DNA from: DATKCJ01 sp035513275 | Lineage (GTDB): Bacteria; Verrucomicrobiota; Verrucomicrobiia; Opitutales; Opitutaceae | Assembly: GCA_035513275.1 (NCBI GenBank) | Contig: DATKCJ010000454.1 | Span: 1 to 26,773 of the forward strand | Reading direction: 5' to 3' | Length of the DNA stretch: 26,773 nucleotides | Shown here: in pieces, positions 1 to 7,711 of the stretch | Position numbering within the stretch: position 1 is the first letter of the stretch | Layout: each line of letters starts with the position of its first letter | Position numbers and translations under genes: made by a program | The notes under the pieces: model-generated | What the model was told of the DNA's origin: nothing | The model's input: only the letters and a program-made list of their open reading frames with translations | The model's database searches: none

Positions 1-889
1 CAATCAGGAACACAATGGCCGTCAGTGTGAGGAAACCGATCCCGAGGGCCGCCAGATAGAGCATTCCCGCCAACACCGACTTCCAGAAAGTCCCGGCCCG
101 CGAGCTGCCGAAAACCCGCCGTGCCGCCACGAATGCATAGACAATCGTGTAGACGGCCGCCGAAAACGACACGAGCCCGCCCAACCATGGAGATACGAAC
201 CCGAGAAGCATCGCCCAGCCCGAGGACACAAGGCTGAACAGGAAATAGAACGAGTGCAGGTGCAGCGCCATCACCAGGTGCGAGAGAAAGCCGAGCTTCG
301 CCCGCCGGAAGACCATGCGAGTGATCAGCGCGAAAACCGGCAGGCATGCGAACACGAGCTTTGGCAGGTTCTCGGCAATCATCTGCGCGGCCTCGTGACG
401 CCGCTCATAGCGATCGCGGAAGAACCCCTCGATCCGTCGCTCGGCGGAATTGGCCTCGCTGGCGCTCGTCGGGATCGCAGCCGCGGCCGAGTTAAGTCGT
501 GAAGTCGTCGCCGGATCGAAGCCGAGGCTTTCGAACGACACTTCGCGCGGCGAGTCGTCGAGATTGACGATCTCTCCTGTCGGGTCGAACGACGAGGTGA
601 GGAAAAAAAGGATCGAGACGAAGAGGTAGAATCGCAACGGCGGCACCTGACGCGCGCGGCGCCCCGCGAGAAACTCCTTTGTCAGGAAGCCGGGCCGCAG
701 GAGCAGGTCGACGACCCCGCGAAGCAGCTTCGAATCGAAACTCCAGAAACTCTCCGCAAGCTCAGCGGCGATCTCGCGGAACGAGCGCTCGAAGTCGTAG
801 TCGCGCTGACCGCACTTCGGGCAATATTCACCCGGCAGCGGTGTGTCGCAGTTCTTGCACGTCGGGGCGGCGTGGCCGTCAACTTCCAC
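1..889 (-). CDS. DUF3667-like zinc-ribbon membrane protein (C-terminus beyond window)
   Basis: An open frame on the minus strand runs off the left edge of the window without a stop. Near its N-terminus it has a four-cysteine zinc ribbon (CKNCDTPLPGEYCPKCGQ), then a segment of the type EIAAELAESFWSFDSKLL with RPGFLTKEFLAGRR. Several hydrophobic segments follow (RFYLFVSILFFLTS, LVFACLPVFALITRMVF, LHSFYFLFSLVSSGWAMLL and others). This order, zinc ribbon then LLRPG..T.E...GRR then multiple membrane helices, is what I know of the DUF3667 family, whose function is unknown. The GTG at 889 is the start I prefer because it leaves about 100 bp for a promoter facing the divergent hydrolase gene. An in-frame ATG at 994 is possible; it adds a basic 35-residue leader and its start codon would overlap that of the neighbour. 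The family call is from memory of the domain pattern. Confidence 0.75.
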   Translation of the reverse strand, partial: MEVDGHAAPTCKNCDTPLPGEYCPKCGQRDYDFERSFREIAAELAESFWSFDSKLLRGVVDLLLRPGFLTKEFLAGRRARQVPPLRFYLFVSILFFLTSSFDPTGEIVNLDDSPREVSFESLGFDPATTSRLNSAAAAIPTSASEANSAERRIEGFFRDRYERRHEAAQMIAENLPKLVFACLPVFALITRMVFRRAKLGFLSHLVMALHLHSFYFLFSLVSSGWAMLLGFVSPWLGGLVSFSAAVYTIVYAFVAARRVFGSSRAGTFWKSVLAGMLYLAALGIGFLTLTAIVFLI

Positions 890-992
890 GCGGCGGAGCG
901 TGCGCGGGGCGCGGTGAAACGCAATCCCGCGGCGTGCGCGCTTGCGTGTTCGTGCGGTTGCAAACGACGCGGTGCTGGCAATTGTTTCCCCC

Positions 993-1922
993 ATGAACCG
1001 GCGCGAGTTCCTCCTCAAATCCTCCGCCGTCGCCGTGCTCGGCGCACTCGGCGTTCGCAATCTCCACGCCCAGGCAGCGGCTGCGGACATGGGCACCTTC
1101 GTGCCGCTTCGCGGTGGCGCCGGCCATTATCTCGGTCGCGGCGGCACCATCGGCTGGCTCGTGAACACCGACGGCATCGCCGCAGTCGACACGCAGTTTC
1201 CCGAGTGGGCGCAGAAGTTCCTCGACGGGCTGCCGGGACGCGACGCACGCGTCGTCGATCTCCTCATCAACAGCCACCACCATGGCGACCACACCGCGGG
1301 CAACCCGGCGTTTCGCCCCGTCACCACCTCGATTGTTGCGCACGCGAATGTGCCGCCGCTGCAGAAAGCTGCCGCGCTACGCGGTGACGCCGCGCGCGGC
1401 ACCAACACCGAGGCAGCGCAGGTTTACGCCGACACGACCTTCGAGACCTCGTGGAAACGCTCGCTCGGCATTGAGACGATCACTGCGAGCTACTTTGGTC
1501 CCGCACATACCGGCGGCGACGTGATTGTGCACTTCGAACGAGCCAACGTCATCCACATGGGAGACCTCGTCTTCAACCGGCTGTATCCCGTGACCGACCG
1601 CCCCGGCGGCTGCGCGATCGCGAAGTGGGTCGGCGTGCTCGAGAAGGCCGTCGCGACATATCCTGCCGACGCGATCTACATCTTCGGCCACGGCAACGAG
1701 AAGTTCGGCGTCACCGGCGCGCACACGGAGATCCTCGGCTTCCGCGATTATCTCTCGGCGCTCCTCGAGCACGTTGAAAAGCAGATCGCCGCCGGCAAGA
1801 GCCGCGCGGAGATCGTCGCACTCGAGAACCTGCCCGGCTTCGACGATTTCCACACACCCGCGCCTAACCGCCTCAGCGGCAACCTCGGCGTCGCCTACGA
1901 CGAACTCGCCGCGACCGGTTGA
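993..1922 (+). CDS. Tat-exported metallo-beta-lactamase-fold hydrolase
   Basis: A 309-aa protein whose N-terminus (MNRREFLLKS followed by a hydrophobic stretch and AQA) matches a twin-arginine export signal, so it probably acts in the periplasm. The mature part has the HxHxDH zinc motif at H95-H96-H97-G98-D99-H100. The remaining expected ligands follow: H172 (PAHTGGD), D191 (HMGDLVF) and H233 (IFGHGNE). This is the full ligand set of a binuclear zinc metallo-beta-lactamase-fold hydrolase. The substrate cannot be told from sequence; relatives include lactamases, lactonases and quinoprotein-relay proteins. I chose the ATG at 993 because it gives a clean Tat signal; an upstream start at 942 would bury the RR motif behind 17 extra residues. 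It is divergent from the DUF3667-like gene and followed by a palindrome-rich intergenic region. Confidence 0.85.
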   Translation: MNRREFLLKSSAVAVLGALGVRNLHAQAAAADMGTFVPLRGGAGHYLGRGGTIGWLVNTDGIAAVDTQFPEWAQKFLDGLPGRDARVVDLLINSHHHGDHTAGNPAFRPVTTSIVAHANVPPLQKAAALRGDAARGTNTEAAQVYADTTFETSWKRSLGIETITASYFGPAHTGGDVIVHFERANVIHMGDLVFNRLYPVTDRPGGCAIAKWVGVLEKAVATYPADAIYIFGHGNEKFGVTGAHTEILGFRDYLSALLEHVEKQIAAGKSRAEIVALENLPGFDDFHTPAPNRLSGNLGVAYDELAATG

Positions 1923-1955
1923 CCGCCGCGCGTCTCGCAGAGGAGGCACGACTCA

Positions 1956-1976
1956 ATGTCACCCAATAGGTGACAT
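1956..1976. repeat. 21-bp palindrome, copy 1 of 3
   Basis: The arms ATGTCACC and GGTGACAT pair perfectly over 8 bp around a 5-nt centre, CAATA. It lies 33 bp after the hydrolase stop. The same unit recurs at 2035 and 2081. The role is unknown: candidates are an operator, a REP-type element, or the ends of a lost insertion sequence. Confidence 0.85.
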
Positions 1977-1992
1977 GTTCCACGCCGGAGCT

Positions 1993-2010
1993 TTCGCAGG
2001 CGCCTGCGAA
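1993..2010. repeat. 18-bp perfect palindrome
   Basis: The half-site TTCGCAGGC is followed directly by its exact complement GCCTGCGAA with no spacer. It sits between copies 1 and 2 of the 21-bp palindrome, 51 bp to 71 bp past the hydrolase stop codon. It could be a terminator stem (although no T tract follows), part of a mobile palindromic unit, or a protein-binding site. Confidence 0.7.
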
Positions 2011-2034
2011 TGACGAACGAAGCCCTTCGGGCCA

Positions 2035-2055
2035 ATGTCACCTAATAGGTGACAT
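2035..2055. repeat. 21-bp palindrome, copy 2 of 3
   Basis: The same perfect 8-bp arms ATGTCACC and GGTGACAT surround the centre TAATA. It starts 79 bp after copy 1. A GC-rich palindromic run (GGACCGGTCC overlapping CCCGGG, 2064-2077) separates it from copy 3. Confidence 0.85.
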
Positions 2056-2080
2056 CTTGAAATGGACCGGTCCCGGGCGA

Positions 2081-2101
2081 ATGTCACTTAATAGGTGACA
2101 T
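2081..2101. repeat. 21-bp palindrome, copy 3 of 3
   Basis: The arms are ATGTCACT and GGTGACAT around the centre TAATA, with one mismatch to the other copies (T instead of C at the inner end of the left arm). It starts 46 bp after copy 2. The flanking A (2080) and T (2102) extend the pairing by one base. The rest of the gap, 2103-2224, shows no further feature. Confidence 0.8.
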
Positions 2102-2224
2102 TCACTTGATCGTGGTCCGTCGGTCATCTCCGCTCTGGCGGCGACATCCGCGGCCTTCACCGGTCGAGGCTTTGTCCTGTTGGGTGCAAGTTCCGAGAGT
2201 GGATTTGCCGGGGGAGAAACATTG

Positions 2225-2848
2225 TCACTCCATTGGGCGCAGCACGGCGCGCACGGGTGAACCGTCGCCGCCGCGGATGCGGAGCGGGAGTGCGATGAGT
2301 TCGTAGATGCCGGGCTCGGTCTCGCGCAGATTCGTGCTCTCGAGGATCAGCAGGTTTGCGCGGAAGCAAGCGAGATGGACTGGCAGCGTTTTGCTGTCGA
2401 GCTTGTCGACGGAGGGGATGTCGAGCCCGACGAGTGTCACTCCTTGCGTTGCGAGCCAATCCGGCAGGCCTTCCTCCATCACGGGCCAGTCGCGCGGAAA
2501 CACCTGCGGGTCCGTCCAAACGTCGGTGCGGAACAACACGCGCGGCGTCGGCGCGAGGTCGATGCCATCGAAGAGATCGCGGCTGAGCGAGTCGCAACCG
2601 CGCGCGTCGATCACGCGAGCGGGGCCGACGTAAGCGTCGGGCTCGACTCGATCGATTGTCGCGCCTGCGTCGGCGTAGTGCCACGGCGCGTCGACATGCG
2701 TGCCTGTGTGGATGCTGATCTTGAGCGCACCGATGTTGACGACGGCGCCGCCGGCGATCGTCGCGACGATGTCGAATTTCGCGTCAGTGTCGCCGGGCCA
2801 CACGGGCATGCCGGAATAGATGGGTCGGGAGATGTCGATGAGGTTCAT
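2225..2848 (-). CDS. kynB: Kynurenine formamidase (arylformamidase), cyclase family
   Basis: A 207-aa protein of the metal-dependent cyclase family. It would hydrolyse N-formyl-L-kynurenine to kynurenine and formate in the cytoplasm. It opens with the family start IDISRPIYSGMPVWPGD. The metal-binding signature H47-T-G-T-H51-V-D53-A-P-W-H57 is complete. Length is close to the roughly 210 aa usual for bacterial KynB. A kynureninase gene lies directly upstream on the same strand, which strengthens the specific call over other cyclase-family members. The 196-bp gap between the two contains an inverted-repeat element, so the second gene could have its own promoter or be differently expressed. A tryptophan 2,3-dioxygenase gene, the preceding step, is not in this window. 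Confidence 0.88.
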   Translation of the reverse strand: MNLIDISRPIYSGMPVWPGDTDAKFDIVATIAGGAVVNIGALKISIHTGTHVDAPWHYADAGATIDRVEPDAYVGPARVIDARGCDSLSRDLFDGIDLAPTPRVLFRTDVWTDPQVFPRDWPVMEEGLPDWLATQGVTLVGLDIPSVDKLDSKTLPVHLACFRANLLILESTNLRETEPGIYELIALPLRIRGGDGSPVRAVLRPME

Positions 2849-2877
2849 GGTTCAGATGGGCGGATTCGAATTTTGGT

Positions 2878-2945
2878 CACCACGAAATACCCTCCTTCGC
2901 CAAGGCTTCGGAGGGCGCGGCACGGAATACACGAAAAGAAGACAG
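2878..2945. repeat. Left arm of an imperfect inverted repeat, with embedded hairpin
   Basis: This stretch begins CACCACGAAATAC and ends GGAATACACGAAAAGAAGACAG. Apart from an extra block in its middle (about 2891-2922), it matches the complement of the arm at 2995-3023. The extra block contains the hairpin CCCTCC (2890-2895) / GGAGGG (2910-2915), with a nested CCTT-CGCC-AAGG. It appears that one palindromic unit has inserted into an arm of another. Confidence 0.6.
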
Positions 2946-2994
2946 GGCCGCGGCAGGGTCGGCACGAACGGAGAGTTCCAGTCCGCTGTCCGAC

Positions 2995-3023
2995 TTTCGT
3001 GTATTTCGCGTGTTTCGTGGTTT
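2995..3023. repeat. Right arm of the inverted repeat in the kyn intergenic region
   Basis: The arm reads TTTCGTGTATTTCGCGTGTT followed by TCGTGGTT. Its complement starts AACCACGAAACACGCGAAAT and continues into ACACGAAA. It aligns with the left arm at 2878-2945 once the block carrying the hairpin is removed. About 50 bp separate the arms. I remember very similar sequences recurring in intergenic regions of verrucomicrobial genomes; that recollection is not checked here. Confidence 0.6.
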
Positions 3024-3044
3024 CAAATTTCTGTGCACTCCCGT

Positions 3045-4343
3045 TCACGTGACCGAATTTGCTGCGATCGGAAACGCTTCGTGGGAGCGCGTGTTGAGAA
3101 TCAACTTGAGCGTGCGCATGGCGGCGACGATTTCGGCAAAACGCGTGAAGAACGGCGAGGGCGCGAGACGGATGATGTCGGGCGGCCGATAATCGGGCAC
3201 AACGCCCGAAACTCTCAGCGCCTGGCAAACGCGCCACGCGTCGGGATGGGTGAGCGCCACGTGTCCGCCGCGCGCGGCGGGATCGCGCGGCGTGGCCACG
3301 CCGATGCCAAGCGCGTCGGCCATCTCGATGATGAGCGAGGTTTGCGCGATCGACTTCGCCCGCAGCGGTGCGACTCCGCCAGCTTCCTCGAACAACTCGA
3401 GCGCACCATCGAGCGGCGCGGTGCCAAGGATCGACGGCGTGCCGATGTGCAGTGCCTCCGCGCCTGCCGCAGGCTCGTGCTCCGCGGCCATTGCAAAGCG
3501 TTTCTCGAGCGGCACACCCCACCAACCCGCCATGCCCGGTCGGATACCGTGGTGACGACGATGCAGAAACAGACCGCCCGCGCAGCCGGGCCCGCCATTG
3601 AGCCATTTGTAGCTGCACCAGAATGCGAAGTCCGGTCCGTCGTCGCCGCCGAGCTCGACTGGCACCGATCCGATGCCATGCGCGAGGTCCCAACCGATGA
3701 GTATTCCGCGTGCGTGCGCCTCGCGCGTAATCGCTGCGACATCGAGCAATTGACCCGTGGTGAACAACACATCGGGTAGCAAAGCCATCTGCACATCAGG
3801 CGCGAACGTCGCGACGATGTCGTCCGCGGCGAACATCCGGTCGGCGCGCGGCGCGACGAGCCGCAGCGACTTCGCGGGATCGCGCCCGCGAAGTAGAAGG
3901 TGACTTGCGAGCGCATGCGTGTCCGACGGAAAATTTCCCGCGAGTCCGATGATCGCGTGTCGGTCGTCGTGCGCAGGGTCGTAGAAAGTGGCGAGGAGCT
4001 GATGCAGGTTCACCGTTGTGCCTCCGGCAACGATCACCTCGTCGGCGTGTGCGCCGATCAGCGGCGCGAGCCGTGCGGCCGCACGACTGGTGAGCTGAGT
4101 CCATGGCGGATCGGCTTCCGTCCAGCCGTTGATTCCGAGCGCACCCCACTGCGCGATGGCGCGCACCACCGCGTCCTGCGCGCGGCGCGAGAGGGGGCCG
4201 AGCGAGTTGCTGTCGAGGTAGATGCAACCCGGCGGCAGCACGAACTCCGCCCGGAATCGCGCGAGACACGACGCGGCGGAGTCCGCATCGAGTGCGGCGG
4301 CTCGTGTCGCGAAGGTGTCGATCGCCTGGGCCATGCGAACCAT
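3045..4343 (-). CDS. kynU: Kynureninase
   Basis: A 432-aa pyridoxal-phosphate enzyme of fold type I. It would split kynurenine into anthranilate and alanine (or 3-hydroxykynurenine into 3-hydroxyanthranilate). Typical family segments are present: IYLDSNSLGPLSRRA near residues 41-55, ING-W in the substrate region, VIVAGGTTVNLHQLL around 103-117, the cofactor-binding WDLAHGIGSVPV (D219, H222), and the Schiff-base lysine K246 in CSYKWLNGGPG. Length is normal for bacterial KynU. A second in-frame ATG (4334) would shorten it by three residues; neither start has a clear Shine-Dalgarno. It is divergent from the DUF885 gene over a gap of about 80 bp and probably co-oriented with kynB for tryptophan breakdown. 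Confidence 0.92.
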   Translation of the reverse strand: MVRMAQAIDTFATRAAALDADSAASCLARFRAEFVLPPGCIYLDSNSLGPLSRRAQDAVVRAIAQWGALGINGWTEADPPWTQLTSRAAARLAPLIGAHADEVIVAGGTTVNLHQLLATFYDPAHDDRHAIIGLAGNFPSDTHALASHLLLRGRDPAKSLRLVAPRADRMFAADDIVATFAPDVQMALLPDVLFTTGQLLDVAAITREAHARGILIGWDLAHGIGSVPVELGGDDGPDFAFWCSYKWLNGGPGCAGGLFLHRRHHGIRPGMAGWWGVPLEKRFAMAAEHEPAAGAEALHIGTPSILGTAPLDGALELFEEAGGVAPLRAKSIAQTSLIIEMADALGIGVATPRDPAARGGHVALTHPDAWRVCQALRVSGVVPDYRPPDIIRLAPSPFFTRFAEIVAAMRTLKLILNTRSHEAFPIAANSVT

Positions 4344-4423
4344 TGGTGGCGGAATTCGCGCCGGTTATCAACGCATCCAACCGGTGACTTGCCGGGGCAC
4401 GCGGGTTGGGACACTTTGCGCGG

Positions 4424-6253
4424 ATGCCGACTCAACATCTTCTGACGCGCGCAGCGATATGGCTGCTCGCCTTTTCAACAGCAATCGCCTGCGCAGCCGC
4501 CTACACACCGGAGGAGATCGCCGCCGAGTCCGCGAAAGCGAGCGAGTTTTTCGACCGCAAGTTCGACGAGGTCATCGACCGGAATCCCGAGTTCCAGACC
4601 TTCCTCGGGATCAAGACGGATTACGGCAAGTGGAACGACGATTCCGAGCGCGCGCAGATCGGGAACCTCGGCTTCACGGTCGCTGCTTATGAGGAACTGA
4701 AGCGAACGATCGATTTCGACAAACTCGATGCCGCGGCGAAAGTTAACTACCGGCTGTGGGTCCGTGGCGTGGAGAACCAGATCTCCGGTTGGCAGTGGCG
4801 CCACCACAACTATCCGGTCAACCAGATGTTCGGCGATCATGCGAATGTCCCGGCGTTTCTGATCAACACGCACCGAGTCGACTCTGCCGACGACGCGCGC
4901 GCCTATGTTGAGCGCCTGCGTGGCATCGGCGCGAAGTTCGATCATTTGATTCGCGAGATCACGGTGCGCGAGTCCGAGGGTGTCCTGCCGCCGAAGTTTG
5001 TTTTTCCGCTCGTGCTCACGGCGTGCGCCAACGTCGTCACCGGCGCGCCGTTCGACGACTCGGGCAAGGACTCCGCGCTGCTTGAGGATTTCGGCGCAAA
5101 GGTAGCGAAGGTCGCCGACTTGTCGGACGAGGATCGCGCGGCGCTCATCGCCGATGCACGCGCCGCGTTGCTTGAGGTCGTCGCGCCCGCCTACGCGCGG
5201 CTCGTCGCGAAGCTCGAGGACCAGGCCACTCGCGCGACTGACGACGACGGCGTATGGAAGCTCCCGCAGGGCGAGGACTACTACAACCGCACGCTGTTCA
5301 ACTGGACGACGACGCGCCTCACGGCCGACAGGATTCACGAGATCGGTGTTTCGGAAGTTAACCGGCTGCTCGAAGAGATGGACGCCATCCGGGAGAGGGT
5401 GGACTTCAAAGGCGACCGGAAGGCGTTTGCAGAGTTCATTCGCACCGACCCGCAGTTCTTCCTGCCCGCGACCGAGGAGGGGAAGCAGGATTATCTCGAC
5501 CGGGTGAACAAGGCTCTCGACGCGATCCGCGTGCAGCTCCCGCGCATCTTCAAAACGCTGCCGAAGGCGGAGCTTACGGTGAAGGCAGTCGAGCCGTTCC
5601 GCGAGGAAGGCGCCGCCGAGGCGTTTTACCAGCGTCCGTCGTTGGACGGCACGCGGCCAGGAATCTACTACGTGAACTTCCACGACATGAGCGCGCTACC
5701 GATCTACCAGTTGGAGGCGACCGCATATCACGAGGGATTGCCGGGCCACCACATGCAGCTCGCCATCGCTCAGGAGCTGCAGGGCGTGCCGAAGTTCAGA
5801 AAATTCGGTTTTGGTGCGAGCGCATACATTGAAGGGTGGGGCCTCTATTCCGAACGCCTTGGCAAGGAACTCGGCGGCTACGCGGATCCGTATTCCGAAT
5901 TCGGCCGGCTTTCGATGGAACTGCTCCGCGCCGGGCGGCTTGTGGTGGACACCGGCATCCACTCGAAGAAATGGACGCGCGAGCAAGCGATCGAATGGAT
6001 GTCGGAGAATCTCCCGTTGCCGCACGCCACGGTGAAGACCGAGGTTGAGCGCTACATCGTCATTCCCGGGCAGGCCACGTCCTACATGATTGGCCAGCTC
6101 AAGATCGTCGAGCTGCGCGAGCGAGCGAGCGCCACGCTCGGCGATCGGTTCGACCTCGCGGAGTTTCACGATGTGGTGCTGCGCAACGGCGCCGTGCCGC
6201 TCGAGAATCTCGAGGAATTCGTCGACGAGTGGATCGCGTCGCAGAAGGGTTGA
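4424..6253 (+). CDS. Secreted DUF885 family protein (putative metallopeptidase)
   Basis: A 609-aa protein starting with a Sec-type signal peptide (MPTQHLLTRAAIWLLAFSTA followed by an alanine-rich cleavage region). The early part, EFFDRKFDEVIDRNPEFQTFLG, is typical of DUF885 proteins. The hallmark H436-E437-G-L-P-G-H-H443 and the downstream E470-G-W-G-L-Y-S-E are both present, giving an HE...HH plus E zinc-site pattern consistent with a peptidase. The family is annotated as uncharacterised, with some members reported as peptidases. The ATG at 4424 was preferred to an in-frame TTG at 4406 because it starts right at the signal peptide. The alkaline-phosphatase-fold gene follows after 75 bp on the same strand; both are exported, so they may share a transcript. 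Confidence 0.88.
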   Translation: MPTQHLLTRAAIWLLAFSTAIACAAAYTPEEIAAESAKASEFFDRKFDEVIDRNPEFQTFLGIKTDYGKWNDDSERAQIGNLGFTVAAYEELKRTIDFDKLDAAAKVNYRLWVRGVENQISGWQWRHHNYPVNQMFGDHANVPAFLINTHRVDSADDARAYVERLRGIGAKFDHLIREITVRESEGVLPPKFVFPLVLTACANVVTGAPFDDSGKDSALLEDFGAKVAKVADLSDEDRAALIADARAALLEVVAPAYARLVAKLEDQATRATDDDGVWKLPQGEDYYNRTLFNWTTTRLTADRIHEIGVSEVNRLLEEMDAIRERVDFKGDRKAFAEFIRTDPQFFLPATEEGKQDYLDRVNKALDAIRVQLPRIFKTLPKAELTVKAVEPFREEGAAEAFYQRPSLDGTRPGIYYVNFHDMSALPIYQLEATAYHEGLPGHHMQLAIAQELQGVPKFRKFGFGASAYIEGWGLYSERLGKELGGYADPYSEFGRLSMELLRAGRLVVDTGIHSKKWTREQAIEWMSENLPLPHATVKTEVERYIVIPGQATSYMIGQLKIVELRERASATLGDRFDLAEFHDVVLRNGAVPLENLEEFVDEWIASQKG

Positions 6254-6328
6254 GCCCGCACAGCGTCGCGAAAAAATAACCGGGCAGGGCTCGACGCATC
6301 GCAAATCGCGGCGCGATAATGAGCGGCC

Positions 6329-7615
6329 ATGTTCTCTCGAATCCTGCCCCTCCTCGCCGGATTGCTGGCTCTGCCCGTTGCGGCGGCCGACGCTCCGGGA
6401 AACGTAATCTTCATCCATGCCGACGGCACCCCGACCTCCGGGTGGATGGCCACACGATGGATCGTGGCCGGGCCCGACGGCCGGTTGAACTGGGACCAGA
6501 TGCCGCACGTCGCCGTCTACGACGGGCGGATGTCCGACGATCTCACGGCTACTTCGCACGGCGGCGCCACGGCCCACGCTTGGGGCGTGAGATCCTCGCG
6601 CAACAGCTACGGACTGATGGGCTCCGACGCTCGGTCGCTTTCGGGTTTCAACGGCAGCATCCTGCAGGAGGCGATCGCTGCAGGACGGCCCGCTGGGATC
6701 GTCAACTCAGGCAGTGCCGTCGAGCCGGGAACCGCGGTGTTTGCCACGAGTGCGGCTTCGCGCTCCGACAACGAGGGCATTTGCGCCGGGCTCGTGGCCT
6801 CGGGCGTGCCGTTGATCCTTGGCGGTGGCGAGGAATGGTTTCTTCCCGCAGGAACGGACGGCCGCCACGGGCCGGGGAAACGAACGGACGGCCGCGATCT
6901 CGTGAAGGAAGCTCGAGACCGCGGCTATGTGGTTGTCTTCACGCGCGAGGAGCTGGCCGCGCTGCCGGCGGATACGCCGCGCGTGCTCGGGCTGTTCGCG
7001 CGCGCCCACACGTTCAACGACCGGACCGAGGAGGCGCTTCGCGATACTGGCCTGCCGATGTTCGACCCGGCCGCGCCCACGCTCGCGGAGATGACCGCGA
7101 AGGCGATCGAGATTCTGTCCGCGCAGGGCGAGGGATTTTTCCTCGTGGTGGAGGAGGAGGGCTCTGACAACTTCGGCAACAACAACAACGCGGCAGGCGT
7201 CATCGAGTCGCTTCGCCGCGCCGACGAGGCGATCGGCATCGCGCTTGGGTTTGCGGAACGAAATCCGCGCACGCTCGTGATCACGACCTCGGACAGCGGC
7301 GCAGGCGGATTCAGCGCGACGGGCCTTCGATTGGGCCGGAGCGCAGATGAACCACTGCCGGCGAGGGACCGCAATGGCGCGCCGATCGACGGGCGCGATG
7401 GAGCGGAAACGCCGCCGTTCGAGTCCGCGCCCGACCGCGTCGGCCGACGTTTCCTGTTTCAAGTGTCATGGGCGCTGATCGACGACACCTCGGGCGGAGT
7501 TGTGGCGCGCGCGGCCGGCCATCGCGCGGAGCGGATCTCCGGCAATGTGACGAACATTGACATCTACCGCGCGATGCATTCGGCCCTCTTCGGGGGCGAA
7601 CTAGCGGCGAAGTGA
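6329..7615 (+). CDS. Exported alkaline-phosphatase-fold protein with altered metal site
   Basis: A 428-aa protein with an N-terminal signal peptide (MFSRILPLLAGLLALPVAAA). The order of conserved blocks follows the alkaline phosphatase family: NVIFIHADG (D32, aligning with E. coli D51), ATSHGGATAHAWG (S76, aligning with nucleophile S102), VVEEEGSDNFGNN (E275 and D280, aligning with E322 and D327), LVITTSDSG (D322, aligning with D369), and a C-terminal block ending NVTNIDIYRAM. The zinc histidines of E. coli PhoA are not seen where expected: N284 aligns with H331, S323 with H370, and T387 or D386 with H412. D101 is T75. It may therefore bind different metals, act on another ester, or be catalytically dead. 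The alignment was done by eye; the fold call is firmer than the activity. Confidence 0.78.
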   Translation: MFSRILPLLAGLLALPVAAADAPGNVIFIHADGTPTSGWMATRWIVAGPDGRLNWDQMPHVAVYDGRMSDDLTATSHGGATAHAWGVRSSRNSYGLMGSDARSLSGFNGSILQEAIAAGRPAGIVNSGSAVEPGTAVFATSAASRSDNEGICAGLVASGVPLILGGGEEWFLPAGTDGRHGPGKRTDGRDLVKEARDRGYVVVFTREELAALPADTPRVLGLFARAHTFNDRTEEALRDTGLPMFDPAAPTLAEMTAKAIEILSAQGEGFFLVVEEEGSDNFGNNNNAAGVIESLRRADEAIGIALGFAERNPRTLVITTSDSGAGGFSATGLRLGRSADEPLPARDRNGAPIDGRDGAETPPFESAPDRVGRRFLFQVSWALIDDTSGGVVARAAGHRAERISGNVTNIDIYRAMHSALFGGELAAK

Positions 7616-7652
7616 GCTGGAGTCTATTTGTGGGTCTAGCGCCCATCGTCTG

Positions 7653-7673
7653 CCCTGAGCCTGCCGAACGGGC
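7653..7673. repeat. Dispersed palindromic motif CCCTGAGCCTGCCGAACGGGC type
   Basis: The sequence closely matches the GCCCTGAGCCTGTCGAAGGGC motif that I recognise as a very common interspersed palindrome in many bacterial genomes. It lies between two convergent genes, a usual place for such elements. Confidence 0.6.
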
Positions 7674-7688
7674 GAGGGGCGCGTCGTT

Positions 7689-7711
7689 CGCTCCTCTCGA
7701 AGAGAGGAGCG
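7689..7711. terminator. Strong hairpin between convergent genes
   Basis: CGCTCCTCTC and GAGAGGAGCG form a perfect 10-bp stem with a GAA loop. It lies midway between the stop codons of the phosphatase-like gene (+) and the small membrane protein gene (-), so it could end transcription in both directions. No T tract follows on either strand, so it is not a textbook intrinsic terminator. Imperfect outer pairing (GCGCGTCGTT near 7680 with AACGAGGCGCGC near 7728) may extend the structure to about 60 nt. Confidence 0.5.

Noticed and set aside
1956..2101. CRISPR array
   Set aside because: Only three short palindromes with unequal spacing (79 and 46 bp) and no cas genes nearby.
2820..3779. Plus-strand open frame (319 codons) across the kyn intergenic region and kynU
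   Set aside because: It is antisense to kynureninase and runs through the repeat element; no domain seen.
4475..5683. Long open frame on the minus strand (402 codons) opposite the DUF885 gene
   Set aside because: It is antisense to a well-supported gene, arginine-, valine- and leucine-rich, with no recognisable motif. Long shadow frames are expected at this GC content.
5696..6577. Minus-strand open frame (293 codons) opposite the DUF885 and phosphatase-like genes
   Set aside because: It spans two well-supported plus-strand genes and has composition typical of an antisense shadow.
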